Assembly (NCBI GenBank): GCA_019614645.1
Contig: JABWDB010000009.1
Location: 868,001-932,000, forward strand
Source of the DNA: Stratiolaelaps scimitus
Taxonomy: Eukaryota; Arthropoda; Arachnida; Mesostigmata; Laelapidae
Reading direction: 5' to 3'
DNA length: 64,000 nucleotides
How positions within the stretch are numbered: position 1 is the first letter of the stretch; each line of letters begins with the position of its first letter. Made by a program: the position numbers and the translations under genes. Below the pieces are notes generated by a model, which did not search any database, was not told the origin of the DNA, and saw only the letters and a program-made list of their open reading frames with translations. Of this stretch, positions 10,860-24,001 are shown in pieces.

Positions 10860-13800
10860 TAATACAGACATTGACCGTATTTTTGCCTAATGGCTTTCGG
10901 CTACTGGGCCTTTCGCAAACCCCACCCAAACATTGCTATTCTTGTCAATTCAGCATCGTACCCGGTTCCCCAGCCCGGGGGACCCAGCCGTCCCAGACCA
11001 TACTCAAGTATATGATAGCACACGTCACATATCACATTCTAATAATACATTTTCCAGTGTATTACATTCTGAAAACCAGGCACCCTGATGTCGGCCATTG
11101 CTGCTCGCCCGAACGACGAGGGTCGGCTGGCTAGCGCAATCTTGCGATGACTAACGTCGCTGCAGGGGGCCACAGTTCGGCATGCCGACACCGGCCAATG
11201 GAGGTTAGAACCAACAAAAACAGCAAAGCTTGTGGAAAAGATAGCATATCTTCTGGCATCTCGCCCCCTTCATGCCCGAAACACCGCTGTCTGCCGCCGC
11301 TCGGAAGAACGAGAGTGGAGATATCGTTGGCGGGGGTGCCGCCGCTACAAACCACTAGAGTACGAGTGTCTTGGAATGGCAGCTATCGTCTCAGCAGCCA
11401 TCGCGACTCGTGTCTGGGGCGGGCCGTTGGGGGTTCTGCCGGCCTTCGGTGGAGCATTGCGTTGCTGTGTGTGTGTGGACATTAACGTCGAATGGCTCTC
11501 TCTCTCTCCCACTTCTTTCTGGAAGGCAACCACGTCCCAAGATAAGAACGGCCTCCGCGTCTCGACATCGCCTCTCATCGCCCCAACTCCGAACCCCCAA
11601 AGGCTCTCGTGATCCCCCATTCTGGCCCTGTTCCCCTGTTTCCAAGGGCGGCCCAACAAGCGGGAATCAACCCCCGGCAAGCCCGGGGGTGTGGTCGTCT
11701 CGCCGTGTGGCATCAACCGAGAGGACGACAGCGATCCTGCTCACTAGCAGACTATCGCGGATTACTATAGCGCAGAGGCAGCACGGAATGCAGCTGAGAG
11801 AAAAAAAAAGAAAACGAAGATTGGGATTTGCCACTCGGCCGAGAAATTGCACGGCACATTATGGCATCGACGAATAACGCAGTACAAAAAGCATCCAGAA
11901 GGCGAAGAACGTGAAGGAATATCACTATCCATGGGCTATCATTAGCTAGAGGAGGAAAGCTACTATTGCCAGTGGTAAGGATACTCGCTCGACCTATTGT
12001 ACACAGTAGCCGTAGCAGCAGTAATGATAAAACGATTACAGCAAATACGATCGATACAATGAGTCTGTGCATGACTTAAATTAGAAACACCGAGGTGTGC
12101 GTCGATAGATGCCACACAGAAAGACAATGGCGCCGTATTTCGCCTTCGGTCTCGTGTCAAACTCCACGCTTATCATTTCTTCAACTCCGTGAACAAATAT
12201 CCCCCATTTTCGAACATAGGATATTGTGGAATATGTAGATGAGCCAGAAGCTAGAGAAATATTGTTTCTATTTTAGGTGCGAAATCGCTTTAGGCAAAAT
12301 CACCCGTTAGTGGCTTATACGATTTATAATCAACGATTTATGTCGCGTCTAATCAACGGCAAGCTATAATAATTTCTCATAACGCTGGCGAAACTGCGTT
12401 CATAGTATGGACACATAGCAAATTCGAATATTGTTCCACTGTTGGCGCACCAATTAATTACTGGCCTATTTTACGGACTTCCAAATACTGCTTGAGTTCT
12501 CGCCTTCTTATGAAGATTAAGCACAATTAATTACGAGCGTATATGTCCCATTCGGTAATGCATACACGCATCATCATATGCAGCAAATAGAGACGAATAT
12601 GTTGGCTTATCATTTGACAGTCAAATACGCCGAATCCAATTGCAATTTACAATTGCAGGCTCACACTGTCGCGTCATGTTCGCATCGTAAAATATCGGCG
12701 TTCGCTGTTTCTCCCGCTAACGCCTGAGACAAGTCCACTTATTCATTGTCGTCCGACAAGCTGTATATGAATATAAATGACTCGCCCGGGATAGTGAAAC
12801 CAGCCGGCCAAGTGAACCAAGACGATAGAATCTCAGTGCCCCCTATATCGGTTTCTATTAGAGTGATGACCTTCGGTTTTGTTCCAATCCCTCCGTGACA
12901 CGCGAAGCCCCCGGGGAGGTGTAAATCAGAGATGGCCAAAGGTCAGCAGACGGACAAGTGGCCAACGACGATGCGCGCATTGAACTGCGACAACTACGAT
13001 CAGAGAGATCGACAATGAAGTCCGTGTGCTAGATTCGTAGATCACACGGGGGGGGGGAGGGCTTGAACATACAATCTGCGTCACCAATCAAGGAAGGACA
13101 TCGAGTCAGACACTGAACTGAAGGGCTTGTAGTGCCCGAAGTGATGGTTTGCTCTCTCGACTACCTGAGCTCGATGTGAGCGGCACTACGGTTACTGTGC
13201 AAGGGTATTGTTTAGCTTAGGGGGGACTCGTAGAGCGCCTCCAGCGCGCCACGGTACGCCACGTGTACACGAAAAGGTGCTAGCGACCAAGAATATTGTT
13301 GAGACATTTATTCACCCCCAATTCGTCAGGCTGGCCCGGTGAACTGGACGAATTTATGTTTTTTTTTCCAAACTAAAATTGCTTTTGCAAATCGAAAAGG
13401 AAAAGAAATCTATTAAGTTCAACTTCAATCCCGTCGCTGACTCGCTCAATTGGAGAATTGGGACAACTAAATAGTAAATTGGCTTTGATTCTCGATTATA
13501 TCATGGAGGGAGGCAACGAAGGTCCGGACCTTCTCTGAAATGTATTTCATTACTTGATTGAGTTCATCTAACTAGCGTACCGTAGAGAAGCTAGCGAGAC
13601 TTGTTGGCCTCACGCGGATTGGAACCTGTTTTTGTTGAATTTACAAATTTTTTCGAGCATAAGAAATTGACGTCTTCTGCTCTTCGTTTGGAACCCATCA
13701 CGCTTTGTTAGTAATTGTCCTATCGTTTGTGGCTGGCCCGGAACACGCGTGAGAATATATTACAAACGTATGTCGGCGGCATTAAGTGTCTTTGGCGGTG

Positions 13801-15449
13801 CTCGCCTCGAGTTTGCCAGCAAATAACTCTGTTCACCACGCACTCACTGTTCAACGAGCCACGCATATATACAATGTTTATTTATCCAGCCATGGCCTTG
13901 AACAACATTCAATAACCTTCCGAAATGAGAATCAGATGGATGAGGTTGAAGCTCCTGTGGCACCGAGCATCGCGGACGCTGCGTCATCGCCGTACGTGGT
14001 CGCACATTCTCGCGAGCTAACACTAAACCCGCTACCGCCGTCCTCTAAGTGGATAGCTGATGCTGAGGTCCCGAAGTGAGCTCGCCCATATTGCCAATGA
14101 ACGAATCAATGAATGATGACAATTTCCGCGGCACTTATAAACTACTTGGCGACGCGTGAACGACACAGACGGACATTGCCGACTAGACGATAAACAGCGG
14201 TGAGTACATCCTACATGCGACTACACGAGATCACTTGGGTCGCCCGCTGAGTTTGCCGTTGCTATTGAACGGGTCTACCGCCTCCGTTCCTGTTGTACTT
14301 CGAACGAACTCGAAAAAGGAAAAAAAAAACACGAACGTCGCTACCCGGATTGCGCTGTTCTGGGGCCTCCGCCGCGCCGACGCGTTGTGCCACAACGTCT
14401 CTTTTCTTCACAACACAGGTAGATAGATATCCATAGGTTTGCATAGGCATCCATGGGTACAACGCGCGGCATCGCGCCATACAGGAATACAAGCCGGTAG
14501 GCACTACCACCTTTGCAATATCGAAGATCTCGTGTATGTAGACAACCTGCGATTCGATTTCCCTTTAGAAGAAATGTCACCTTACAGCGTTGTTTTTTCT
14601 TTTCTTTGTCTGTATTTTCTTAAAGAGTAACATTCCTGTGAAGAGCCGTATCATAGCTAGGTTCCCAACACAGCACGAACAATAGACTCGTCTGCGCATG
14701 CGTTTGATCTGTACAGCTAATCCCGGCTGCGTTATTATACAACACGGACAATCTAGCCGATGATAATCCAGCCAATATAAGCTGTCTAATATCTCGAAGA
14801 CAAAAATCGCCTTCACATTTCAATATACTGCACAGTATTTATTATACAAGTATCCATAGACGAGTATAAATATAGAGTTTCCTCCCCGTTTAACGATCGT
14901 ATCTATTCCACGACACGAAAATCGTTCGCGGAGGAGTAGTGCAATCTCTTCAATTGCTCTTTCGCTAGAGTCGCTCGACGCTCAGAGTCTGCACTCAAAG
15001 CTTGTTATTGTTATGGCCTTTTGAATGACTTTCTGGCTGAGCTTTGACTCGCCATTCAACCAAGCCACTCGGGCGGTTGTTAGACTTAATCTCTCGCGAA
15101 ATGCCTTAGTCCTTCTCTAGATATATGATACAACGTATATAGGCGTGAGAGGATGCCACCATAGCGTGTTCACTTAACTGAAAAACACCATCTACTGTAT
15201 TTATTGCGTGCTGCTGCTGCTGCTGCCGCCCTCTCTCCCTCTTCATGGATCACCATCTCGTAATCTCTCCCTTGGTGCCTTGCTATACAGCGCATTACGC
15301 TGGGGGATGCTGTCAGTGAGCCGTCTCTCCTTGATGCAGCTTTGACTTGCTATGCAGGGCGTCCTTTGCACAGATGCCTAAATTTCAATGGCATCGTATG
15401 AGGTGAAATCTAGCTATGTAAGCAGATCTTTGTAGCTAAGATATGTTAT
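10860..15449. other. Unassigned; GC-rich block 11.1-11.9 kb
   Basis: Frames of 168 (plus) and 123 (minus) codons overlap in the GC-rich block and neither has a known motif. A short acidic frame at 13,937-14,079 (plus; begins MDEVEAPVAPSIADAASS) has coding-like composition but no support. The rest is featureless. Confidence 0.3.
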
Positions 15450-15450
15450 T

Positions 15451-15610
15451 TATCTCATGTTATATGGCCAGTTCCGAAAGTATTTTTATCGGATAGGGAA
15501 GGCCCCTTCGGATATCCGTGTTCTGTGTACTTCTAGAGCCGTGGACGACGTCGTACACACGCTGCACGAGTGTACTGAAGAAATTATGTCGGGCCCGATA
15601 GAGCTGCGCA
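15451..15610 (+). pseudogene. LINE 3' fragment
   Basis: It reads GQFRKYFYRIGKAPSDIRV, then LCTSRAVDDVVHTLHECTEE, resembling the zinc-knuckle-like end of non-LTR polymerases (F-x-x-Y-L-x-R-x-G-x-A-x-S-x-x-C-x-x-C...H-x-x-x-x-C). One of the cysteines is already lost. No upstream RT was found next to it. Confidence 0.6.
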
Positions 15611-15659
15611 CGCCCCTCTCCCCCTACTCAAAGAAATCCAGGCAAAGATAAATAAGTTT

Positions 15660-17210
15660 CTGGGGACAGGACGGTCAGGTTGCAGAGCCCGGGGGGAGGT
15701 TTTTGGTGGTGACGCACCTCTGATAATATGGACGTTTGCATATGACAGCCTCAATAGAATGCTACTGCTCCAGTTCTGTACGGTGCCTAGCTCAAGAACT
15801 TTTAGTACGGCATACGTGGTCATGTTTATTATGCTGTGTACTACATGTACTTTTATCCTTAAGTTGAGCATTGAGGAGATTGCAGTTCCGACAATATACC
15901 ATGATTTGACTGATTGTATGCTGCCCCGGATGGAATATTTGATTGTAATGCTGCAAGCTTTCCGATCCATCTGGCCAAGGAGGGGCGTGCTCGGCTTTGG
16001 TTCGGTTTGTGAGTCACGGCGAAGGCGAAGTCACGGGATCGTTAGAAATCAACCCACTACGTGCAACGGGGATATACACACGTATGTCTGCCACATGGGA
16101 GTTGCTCTACTGAATACTTGCATTATTTTTCTGACGATAGCTTCTTACTGAACACTGTACCATGTGTTTGTTTCTATTAAACATCTTACTTACATATATA
16201 CATACGCAGTTCGTTTTCGAGACGGGTACGGGCCCATGTCATTCTGCCTTCTACTATACTTTTATGGAATATGTCCATCTTGGAAAATAACGTGCGAGCG
16301 GAGACCGACTATGCAGCGGGTTTATACGATCAGTAGATAAATGACAATTTAAAAAGGACGAAGAGGCCTTCCGTGAAGAGCTATGGCAGGCGCTTGGCAA
16401 AAGGGGAATGAGGCAGGCAAAGCAGCTATCGCGCGAGGATAACCATTTTACAGCAGTGTACGTGTTCGGCGGCTGCCACTACTGGCCGGGACCCGTTTTG
16501 CAAGTTTTATAGAGGTTGGCCTCGCTTTTTCCGGATATACCGTGTGTAGTATAGCATGCTATGACCTCCGTGCCGGCGCGATTCGACCCGTCAAACCATA
16601 GTGAAGCCTCTCGATATCGTATCGGTCCTTTGGTCGAGCAGTATACGTTGACCGCTATAGGTGATTGATCTGCTGGCAAGCTCGTGACTTGCGCTTGCCT
16701 CCGAGGACGAATTTCCGAATCAGCCGTGGTCACAATGTTGGTTTAAAGACTACAGTGGCGGCACCGGCAACAGCGCTATACCATCTTGTTTCTAAACCAT
16801 CGTCTGGCAGAATTGATTTTGCAAGCCTTCTGATTTGGACGCTGAAAAAATGACAAGTAAGAAGTAATACGTCTCTTGGTGTTACTCAATGGACTTGTTA
16901 TTCATGGTCCACGAAGATGGAGCCACACGCATACAGGCGTTATGATAAATTTACCTCAAGTCACCCGCCCCAACATTGTTTTGGTGAGAGCTACTATACC
17001 TTGTGTATAGTATATATTATACTACTATATTTGGTTGTCCGGAAATTTATGTCGATGTTTTCAAACTTCTAGTTTAAACCGCGCACAGGAGAATTATTTC
17101 GTTAACCCTGATCATCGAAGCGGTCCCCATTGCTTGCGGCGACTGATTTTCAGCCAGCATCTAACGTTCACGGTGTTGCTCGGCTCCGTGACATGGACCC
17201 TTAAATGCAA
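15660..17210. other. No gene seen
   Basis: A minus frame at 16,479-16,733 includes LWFDGSNRAGTEVIACYT, which vaguely recalls an RNase H start, but the resemblance is too weak to call. Confidence 0.3.
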
Positions 17211-17216
17211 ATGTTG

Positions 17217-17296
17217 AACGGTGGGGTTCGAACCCATGCATCTACGTACCCTCTGATTGCTAAGCGCACACGAATGCACCAGGCCACCGGACATTT
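17217..17296 (-). repeat. tRNA-like SINE head
   Basis: The minus strand has an A-box-like TGGCCTGGTGCAT and a B box GGGTTCGAACCCC about 50 nt apart, bordered by a T/A run. The arms do not fold into a clean tRNA with a readable anticodon, so I take it as a tRNA-derived repeat and not a tRNA gene. Confidence 0.5.
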
Positions 17297-18702
17297 TTTT
17301 TTCATTTTAGGCATTTTTTCCCACCGAAATATTACGAGTGTTCCACGATCTGAACAAGTGCTAGTCTGATGGAGAAGATCGAGGAATACGGACGTTTCGG
17401 AACGAATTCCCAGCTGAAGGCGGGCATTTTCTTAAGTGGGTCCAGCTCATATGAGGACAAGCGTTGTCCTGGCAACGCACGACTCCCTTTCTGCTGACGA
17501 GCTGTGGACTGGTTTACCTAAAGCTGCATCAAGTTGCGCACAGTACAGAGCCATGTTGATATTCTTTCCTTCTTCCAGAAACTCAAAGTGGATAGGTCCA
17601 ATTGTGTGCGGCACACAGAGCTTATTTTTAATTAAAAGCCCGTGTGTCGTTGAATAAACGGTTGTTTTGCCAACGCCAAAATTATTCTGCGAGTTGTCAA
17701 AAGGTAATCGCCGGCGTCTCGTGAATGTTATCGCTAAGGATGGCTTCCTCGACCAAGGAAGGTCTTTCCGACCTTCATGTGTCGTTCAAGTTAAAATTTC
17801 TCGAATGAAATTTTATGAATCAAATTCGTTACAACAGCCGCTTCATGGTGTAATGAACATTATTCACAAATGCGGATTAGACGATATATATATATATATA
17901 TATATATATACCAGAGCAACTTGTCTCTTCCCCTTGCCTGTGGTACAAGGCGAGTATGTGAGATTCTGCTGGTTCTATCTCGTTCCTAGCCAGAGGTTCT
18001 TAGCATCAACTTTTCTTACTCAAACAGCCAGGATGGTAAGCTTCGCACGTACGTTGAAAACAACTGCGACGAACCAGCTTAGTCTATCTCATTGGCACTA
18101 TCAACCACGCCACACCGGTGGCCCGTGATGAGCATCTTCCAGCCGTCACCGACTCTCTGCGGACTTGGCCGCAAGTGTCACGTAGAACTCTGTGTCATGA
18201 GGCAAAATTTCCAGGAAAGAAGGCACCGCCGCCACACATACGATTGGCCGCCATGACCTGTCTTGATGACTTGTTGATTTTGTATAAAGATACGCGACTG
18301 TCAAAGCCCTGGAGATTTACAAGACGAACCTCTCCGTAGAAAGAAAGTAGATAGTTGCCAGATTGGTTGAATAAAATAGCGACTGTAAGGAATTGAGCCC
18401 GAATCATATTTTTGTCATCCCCTGCTCGTTTAACTTTCGAGGCGAAAATTCATCTGGTGACGGCATACACGCATGAACAATACGCCCCTTCCATCTGTAC
18501 CTAATCTACAGCCAGAAATCATTGTCTCAAATTTCGAAATTCGGCGCGTTCTCAAATAGCAAATGTAAAATTTCGCGCGTCCCTGTTACTTCTAGTGGCC
18601 TCGACTCTGCAGACGTCCTTTCTCCCGTTCAAATTAGCATTCCAGACATAATTACAACAGGAGTAGGCTAGGGTATCTTCTGCTGTGGCATTATATATTT
18701 GG

Positions 18703-18765
18703 TTAAGAGCTGAGGCCTGTCAGACAGGGGAAAGCGCTGAGGGTCAGCTCGAAAAGAACAATTAT
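18703..18765 (+). repeat. SINE family 2, 5'-truncated copy
   Basis: The core GGTTAAGAGCTGAGGCCTGT and GCTGAGGGTCAGCTCGAAAA is shared with 19.1 and 53.6 kb. Only the 3' part is present. Confidence 0.75.
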
Positions 18766-19084
18766 ATATTTGGACTGGGATCGGACGAGGGGTGTATTGA
18801 TTGCAGCCGAACGTTGTGAGGCCTCGCCGTACAGTTACTTCAGCCTGTACCAGTTCGTATGCTACTCGAAAGTGTGCAAACGCCATATAAGACTTTTCAG
18901 CGATGCGAACAACTTCCAAAGCATTTCTTAATGGACTGTGACTGATTCGATTGATATCAAGGTCAACAAAATAATTTTTCGTATGCAGCAAAAAGTGGCT
19001 TTATCCTATTTATATCTCAGTAATTTCTGGTCGCATCGTCCGCATTTGTTTCGACATAAACTATAGTGAAGCTTGGTACCGTCA

Positions 19085-19256
19085 TGGGTAGGCACTGCTC
19101 ATCTTTCTTTATTTGAAGATTCTTGCCAGGTACGAGTAAGGAAGAGAATAAGCAAAGGTGACCCCGACAGGTCCTCAAAGTAATACCTAAAAGGTTAAGA
19201 GCTGAGGCCTGACAAATAGGGGAACAGCTGAGGGTCAGCTCAAAAAAAATTGCTCT
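19085..19256 (+). repeat. SINE family 2 copy
   Basis: It shares with the 53.5-kb copy the order ATTCTTGCCAGGTACGAGTA, GGCCCCGAC-like segment, AAGAGCTGAGGCCTG and AGGGTCAGCTC, ending in an A-rich tail. The tRNA-like head is missing or diverged. Confidence 0.78.
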
Positions 19257-19871
19257 GATTGAAAAGTAGTGATAGAGTTGCACATTGGTTTTTTAACGCA
19301 ACAAAAAGGAGACTGCGCTGCTAGATCTCCATGATTTCATGGGTAGGGCTCCGATACGACTCACTACAATCGGTCACCCTGCGTGAACCTGTTATTGTTA
19401 TCCCTCGATAGCTGAATCATTCGAGATGGTTGCATTTCGATTTTCGACAGGTCGCTTCCTTTCAATCATAAGCCAACTCGGCTTGATATACTGGTTGATA
19501 TACTACTCATCTAGCTGTTAGAGTTATGTGTCTTTTAGCATTAGTGTTAGTTTAGAAATCCACTTATGGAAATATATATATATAATGCAATAACACAATA
19601 GCAATAGAAAAACCTCAGAAATAATTCACGTGCGGCCCTCCTGCTGTTTTCATTGTGGCTCAATAAAGGAAGGCTCTCTCCTCACCGTCTTGTCCTTTGG
19701 ATACAGGGGAGGCAAATAGCACAAAAAACGTCTATAAGACTGCTTCCAGTTTCGTCCAGCGACTCTATTAGACGAACAGAAAGGCTGCTGCCCTGCTCGG
19801 CTTAGGGATTCATAAAATCTGTTGAGGCTCTCACCAAAGCCTGCACTTGCAAATGCTGATCAAAGAGATGG

Positions 19872-19906
<35 letters not shown>

Positions 19907-19935
19907 CAAACACGTATATATAATAAAATATATAT

Positions 19936-20082
19936 TGTGACGGTCATCGAATCATTTAAGATCACGCAGTTCTAGCTGTCGTACAGCTGACGAGGATATC
20001 CCAAAGCGGGATATCCTCGACTGGGATATTCTAGCTGTGTTACAGCTAGTGCGTGATCTTAAATGGGTTGATGACCGTCACA
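19936..20082 (+). mobile_element. Foldback (MITE-like) element with 33-bp inverted ends
   Basis: The ends 19,936-19,968 and 20,050-20,082 are inverted copies (TGTGACGGTCATC ... TTTAAGATCACGCA) with three mismatches. Inside are a perfect GAGGATATCCC...GGGATATCCTC hairpin and a CTAGCTGT...ACAGCTAG pair, so nearly all of it can fold. (TA)n runs flank both sides. There is no room for a transposase. Confidence 0.8.
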
Positions 20083-20084
20083 GG

Positions 20085-20109
20085 GTCAATGTTTCGGAGA
20101 TCTTGCGCG

Positions 20110-20140
<31 letters not shown>

Positions 20141-23100
20141 CGTGTGACCAATTAGCCGGCAGATTCTGTAAACTACAATACTCCCACCAGCCTCTGATCG
20201 GCGAATTGGCTCTCGTTGCGCCGATGGTGTCCCAGACGGTGTCGTTCTTCCGGACGCAGAGTTCTAACCCAGAGTGGTCTGACTGTGCTGCGGTTGGCTC
20301 GACTGAGCTCGGTCCTTGTTCCATGCTGTGCTTGCACTACTGTTCGTAATCAGCTACACGGTGTCCCCCTCCCCCCGCCAAGTTACCCCCGGGTTCCGAC
20401 GAAGCTCGAAGAGGTGGAGAAGGAGTCTTTCCCCCAGTCCCCAGCATGGGCCCCGCATTGTCCAGGGCAGCCCCAAGGCAGCAGCAGCCGCCGCCGCCGC
20501 CGGCTGGCTCCACTGTCAAAGTACCATTCTATTCCTGCCTGTCCTTGTGAGTCTTCTCGTTCCCCCACAGCTAACCGACAACCTATCGCTGGCGCGCGCT
20601 TTCGAACTGCCTGCGGGCTATGAGGGCGTTGTGACAGCGGGCCTAGCTAGACAGTATGTTGTGCGTCTCTCCGCCCGGCGTGTACGCTTCGCGCGAGTTC
20701 TGCCGCTACGCTACGCAGCGCAGAGCTGCACTGCGAGCGGTGAACGGGTCTCATTCGTCGGCCGGTTGGTTGGTCGGTCGGTCCTTCGGTTGGTCGCTTG
20801 TGAGTTCGACCCTTCGAGCTTCAACCGACCCGCTAGCCCGCATTCATTAACCCACCCAACAGAGACCACAGAGGCGGGGCGACGCTCGCAGCGATGGGCA
20901 TGCATAGATGACATGTAGTCGTCGTTTCACAAACGAGACTCACGCTCATACACTTGCGGCGCACAGTGGAGCGACGAGGATAGATGAGTCTCCGGGCCAT
21001 GATCCAGGCATCCGCGTGGCGAGGAGGGGAGACGATGCGGCTTTTCGTCCTGCTCCCGGCGCACACACCGCAAAATGCTTCGTCAAAGCCTATTGCCAAG
21101 GGGCGAAGTCCGGGCTGATGGGCTATTGCTTGATGGACTGAATAGCCTAGCGGGAATGGGATATGCGGGCTGACGTACAGTCGAGGAGAACGCAGCCAAT
21201 CCATGACGGGCACTGACTGTTGTGGTTAGTTCATGAAGAACGACCGGGCCACCCTCGAATTTGAACAGTGGAAACCCGTGTGATCCTAGGGAACCAGCTG
21301 TGGACGACGCTTCCTCAGTGAGAAGTGGTGTCCACGCAAGGTCTCCTCAAAGGACCTGCAAGTTATTGTGATTCCCTTTAAGCTGTCCGTCTCAGCGACC
21401 CGTTCGCTGAGAGCACCGTAAAATATAGTTCCACCCGTGGTGCTACCTGTCACGCGATTTGGCCAACATCATAATAATTATTATTATTATTCACATGTCT
21501 GTCATTCATGTTATTATAGAAATACGACGATACCGTGTCCTGCAAAGATCTCAAGATTAGGCATTATAAAAACATTATAAAGCCTTATCGAAACATCTCA
21601 AAATCGACCAGGATGAGGTACGAACTAAAATGACGTCCGTTCTAGAGAGGAGAGCTATTCAATGCTTGTTCGATTGCATTGTTTTGATCCGCCCGTCTTC
21701 GCGTATGATGGAACACAAAAAGGCCGCTCGTACGAAAACGAGGCAGAACTTCCACTGGTACGCTACCTCAATGCATATCTATATATCGGATGGACGGTGC
21801 GCGACAATTGCCGCAGTTTCTCTCTTTGGCCACGTACGATAAAGAATTTATTACAATCTTGCAAGATATCGCTCCGCCGTCGGACAATGTAGCCGGACCT
21901 CGGGCCGTCTGTCGTCTCGCATTATGCTATTATGCATCCGATCGTAGGCCTCTCTCTGTGTCTCGATCTATCTGTGCCTTGAACATTCATCTTTTTTGCT
22001 AGGCTAATAGTCTCGCTGCATATTTTCCGCTCTACTTGCCTGGCCGCCGCCCGAAAGGGAGACAGAGCTCGGCAGGGGATTGATGCGCATCGCACGAGCC
22101 CAAGAAATGGTGCTTACGAACGTAAAGTGTTAACGGCATACATTGGACGGCTCGACGTCATGGAGCTTCTGTTCTTACTACCATTGCTGCTGCTGCTGTT
22201 GTAAGACAAGTGCAGACACCAGCACCTCTGCAAAATTTCAGCTGTTCCGACCGGACCTACATAGTGGGAGATCGGAGACCCGTACCTCCAGCCGTCATAT
22301 GTCGAGGTGGATCGACCTAGAAAACCCGAAAGAGAGAACAGCGCTCAGACAGGCACATATTCGTCAAGTGTTGGAAGGACGAAGATGTATAATACAATGC
22401 TACATGGCATATATGGCATGTGCATATCTGTGTGTGTGTGTGTGTGTGAGCTCGGAGCTGGCAAATTGTCACCGCCGGCAAGCGAGAGCCGACCCAGTTT
22501 CCACCCAGCGACCTAGCACACACATACCCACGTCGATGGATCGGGAATACAGAACTCCCAGTTCCCGCGAGTTCAACAGGGAGTTGCGTTTTGCTGCCGC
22601 TTTTTCTGATAACTAACGGAATCCCTTTGTTGATCACAGGTTCAAAACGAAATGAATTTTGTTACAACCAATTCCGCAGAATCATCATTACAGGATGCTA
22701 TAATTTGGTGAGCCTTCATCCGATTGGCGAATATAACTTGTAGTGACTTCTAACGTGTTTGTTGTGATATGTCAGAAGGTGTTCGATGATAAAAACGTGA
22801 TACTAAGGAATATGGTAAGGGGTAGGCAACTAGCGATGAACAAGTGGTTGAACAATAATATGAACTAAATTCATATACTGGCTGTGCTGTACACGGTCCG
22901 CCAGTTCCTCTAATATTTGCCATGAACAAGAGGGTGATTATGATGAAGTGCTATCTGCATAGTAACTTAGACAAAATACTTTTAACTGTAATTGCATTTT
23001 ACGATGTAATAAGCTCGGAAGTTTATTATTATATTTGGTTATACAACTTTTATTGTATACAATAATCAGAGAAGCAGTGTGGGGACAGTTGGCTGTCAGG

Positions 23101-23800
23101 TTGAGGCCGTGTCATGGTCACCCCCGGGGGAGACGATCGCATCGTCACTCTACCTCACAGCGAGGGAAAGGTGTGGCATTACAAAGGCGTTATATTTACA
23201 TTACGAGAACTTACGCATAGTAAAACTGCCTGTTTCGTAGATTAACCTCAAATGAACACAAATACGAGGATGGCTTATTCATTTTAACTATATTCGCGTC
23301 GATTTTTGACATAATGGAACTTTATTAATATGCTATCTAATCGACAAATAAATATGCGCGACGTTTGTATTAACGATACTACCGACGCACTGAACTTTCT
23401 TACACATGGTCTCTTTGGCTAGCGTTATGGCTGTTTTAGTTTGCGCTCAAGCTCTGCATTTCGGATTCGAACACCACTGTTTACAAACCGTCAAAGAACA
23501 TTATCTGTCAACCTGTGGTTCTCGACTCAATCAGATATGTTTCGATGCGTACCTACAATACAATATTATCGCAGCACGCTGTTGATTGAGCCTGTACTTA
23601 CATGCTGTGTCAGTGTTTCAGACATGCAGAAGTTGCCGTGTTGACCACCTTCGCCTGCCACGTTGCCAACGCCGAGAGATTGCTGTGATCACCCACTGGG
23701 CGCAATCAATGTTCAGGCGACGCTGAACTAGTAAATGTTCGTAAGTCAATCCAGCGGGACAAACTAACTAACTGGAATGGAGACACTGCCCCATTAGCTG
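20085..23800. other. Unassigned; GC-rich block 20.3-21.1 kb
   Basis: A 200-codon plus frame (20,316-20,918) overlaps minus frames rich in Gly. The block holds GCC and GGTT/GGTC short repeats. An SSR (TGTG) lies at 22,430. No recognisable protein. Confidence 0.3.
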
Positions 23801-23802
23801 GC

Positions 23803-23808
23803 ATTTAT
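23803..23808 (-). terminator. Poly(A) signal AATAAA after the neuroligin stop
   Basis: The minus strand reads AATAAA directly after the candidate stop codon. It marks a likely 3' end for the gene. No other long minus-strand coding block with family motifs was seen to the left of it. Confidence 0.4.
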
Positions 23809-23818
23809 TCTTCCCCGT

Positions 23819-24001
23819 TCATCTCGTTTTCCTCAAGGAACATGTCAGCACCCACGTGGTGGAACCGCTCCATGAAGCTCCTCCGGCAGCTTCCGTCTCC
23901 AGAGTTGAAGTAGTTCCCGTTAAAGCTACCGGGTCTACAGGGTCTCTCCTGCTTTTCCTCTCCTGCGACCGATGGGCCGGCCGCTCATGCGGTCTGCTTG
24001 T
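23819..24001 (-). CDS. Nlg: Candidate neuroligin last exon
   Basis: Phase-0 acceptor at either 24,001 or 23,962. The frame runs to TGA at 23,819-23,821 and ends ...[15 protein letters not shown]. An AATAAA lies about 11 nt after the stop, which supports a transcript end here. The other open frame (ending ENEMNGEE with TAA) cannot be excluded, so the C-terminal residues are uncertain. Confidence 0.33.
   Translation of the reverse strand, partial: TSRPHERPAHRSQERKSRRDPVDPVALTGTTSTLETEAAGGASWSGSTTWVLTCSLRKTR

Noticed and set aside
17217..17296. tRNA gene
   Set aside because: A and B boxes are present but no clean cloverleaf or anticodon loop could be drawn; a SINE head is more likely.
20316..20918. 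200-codon plus-strand frame with an initial hydrophobic stretch
   Set aside because: Low-complexity Ala, Arg and Pro runs arise from GCC and GGTC repeats; minus frames are open as well.
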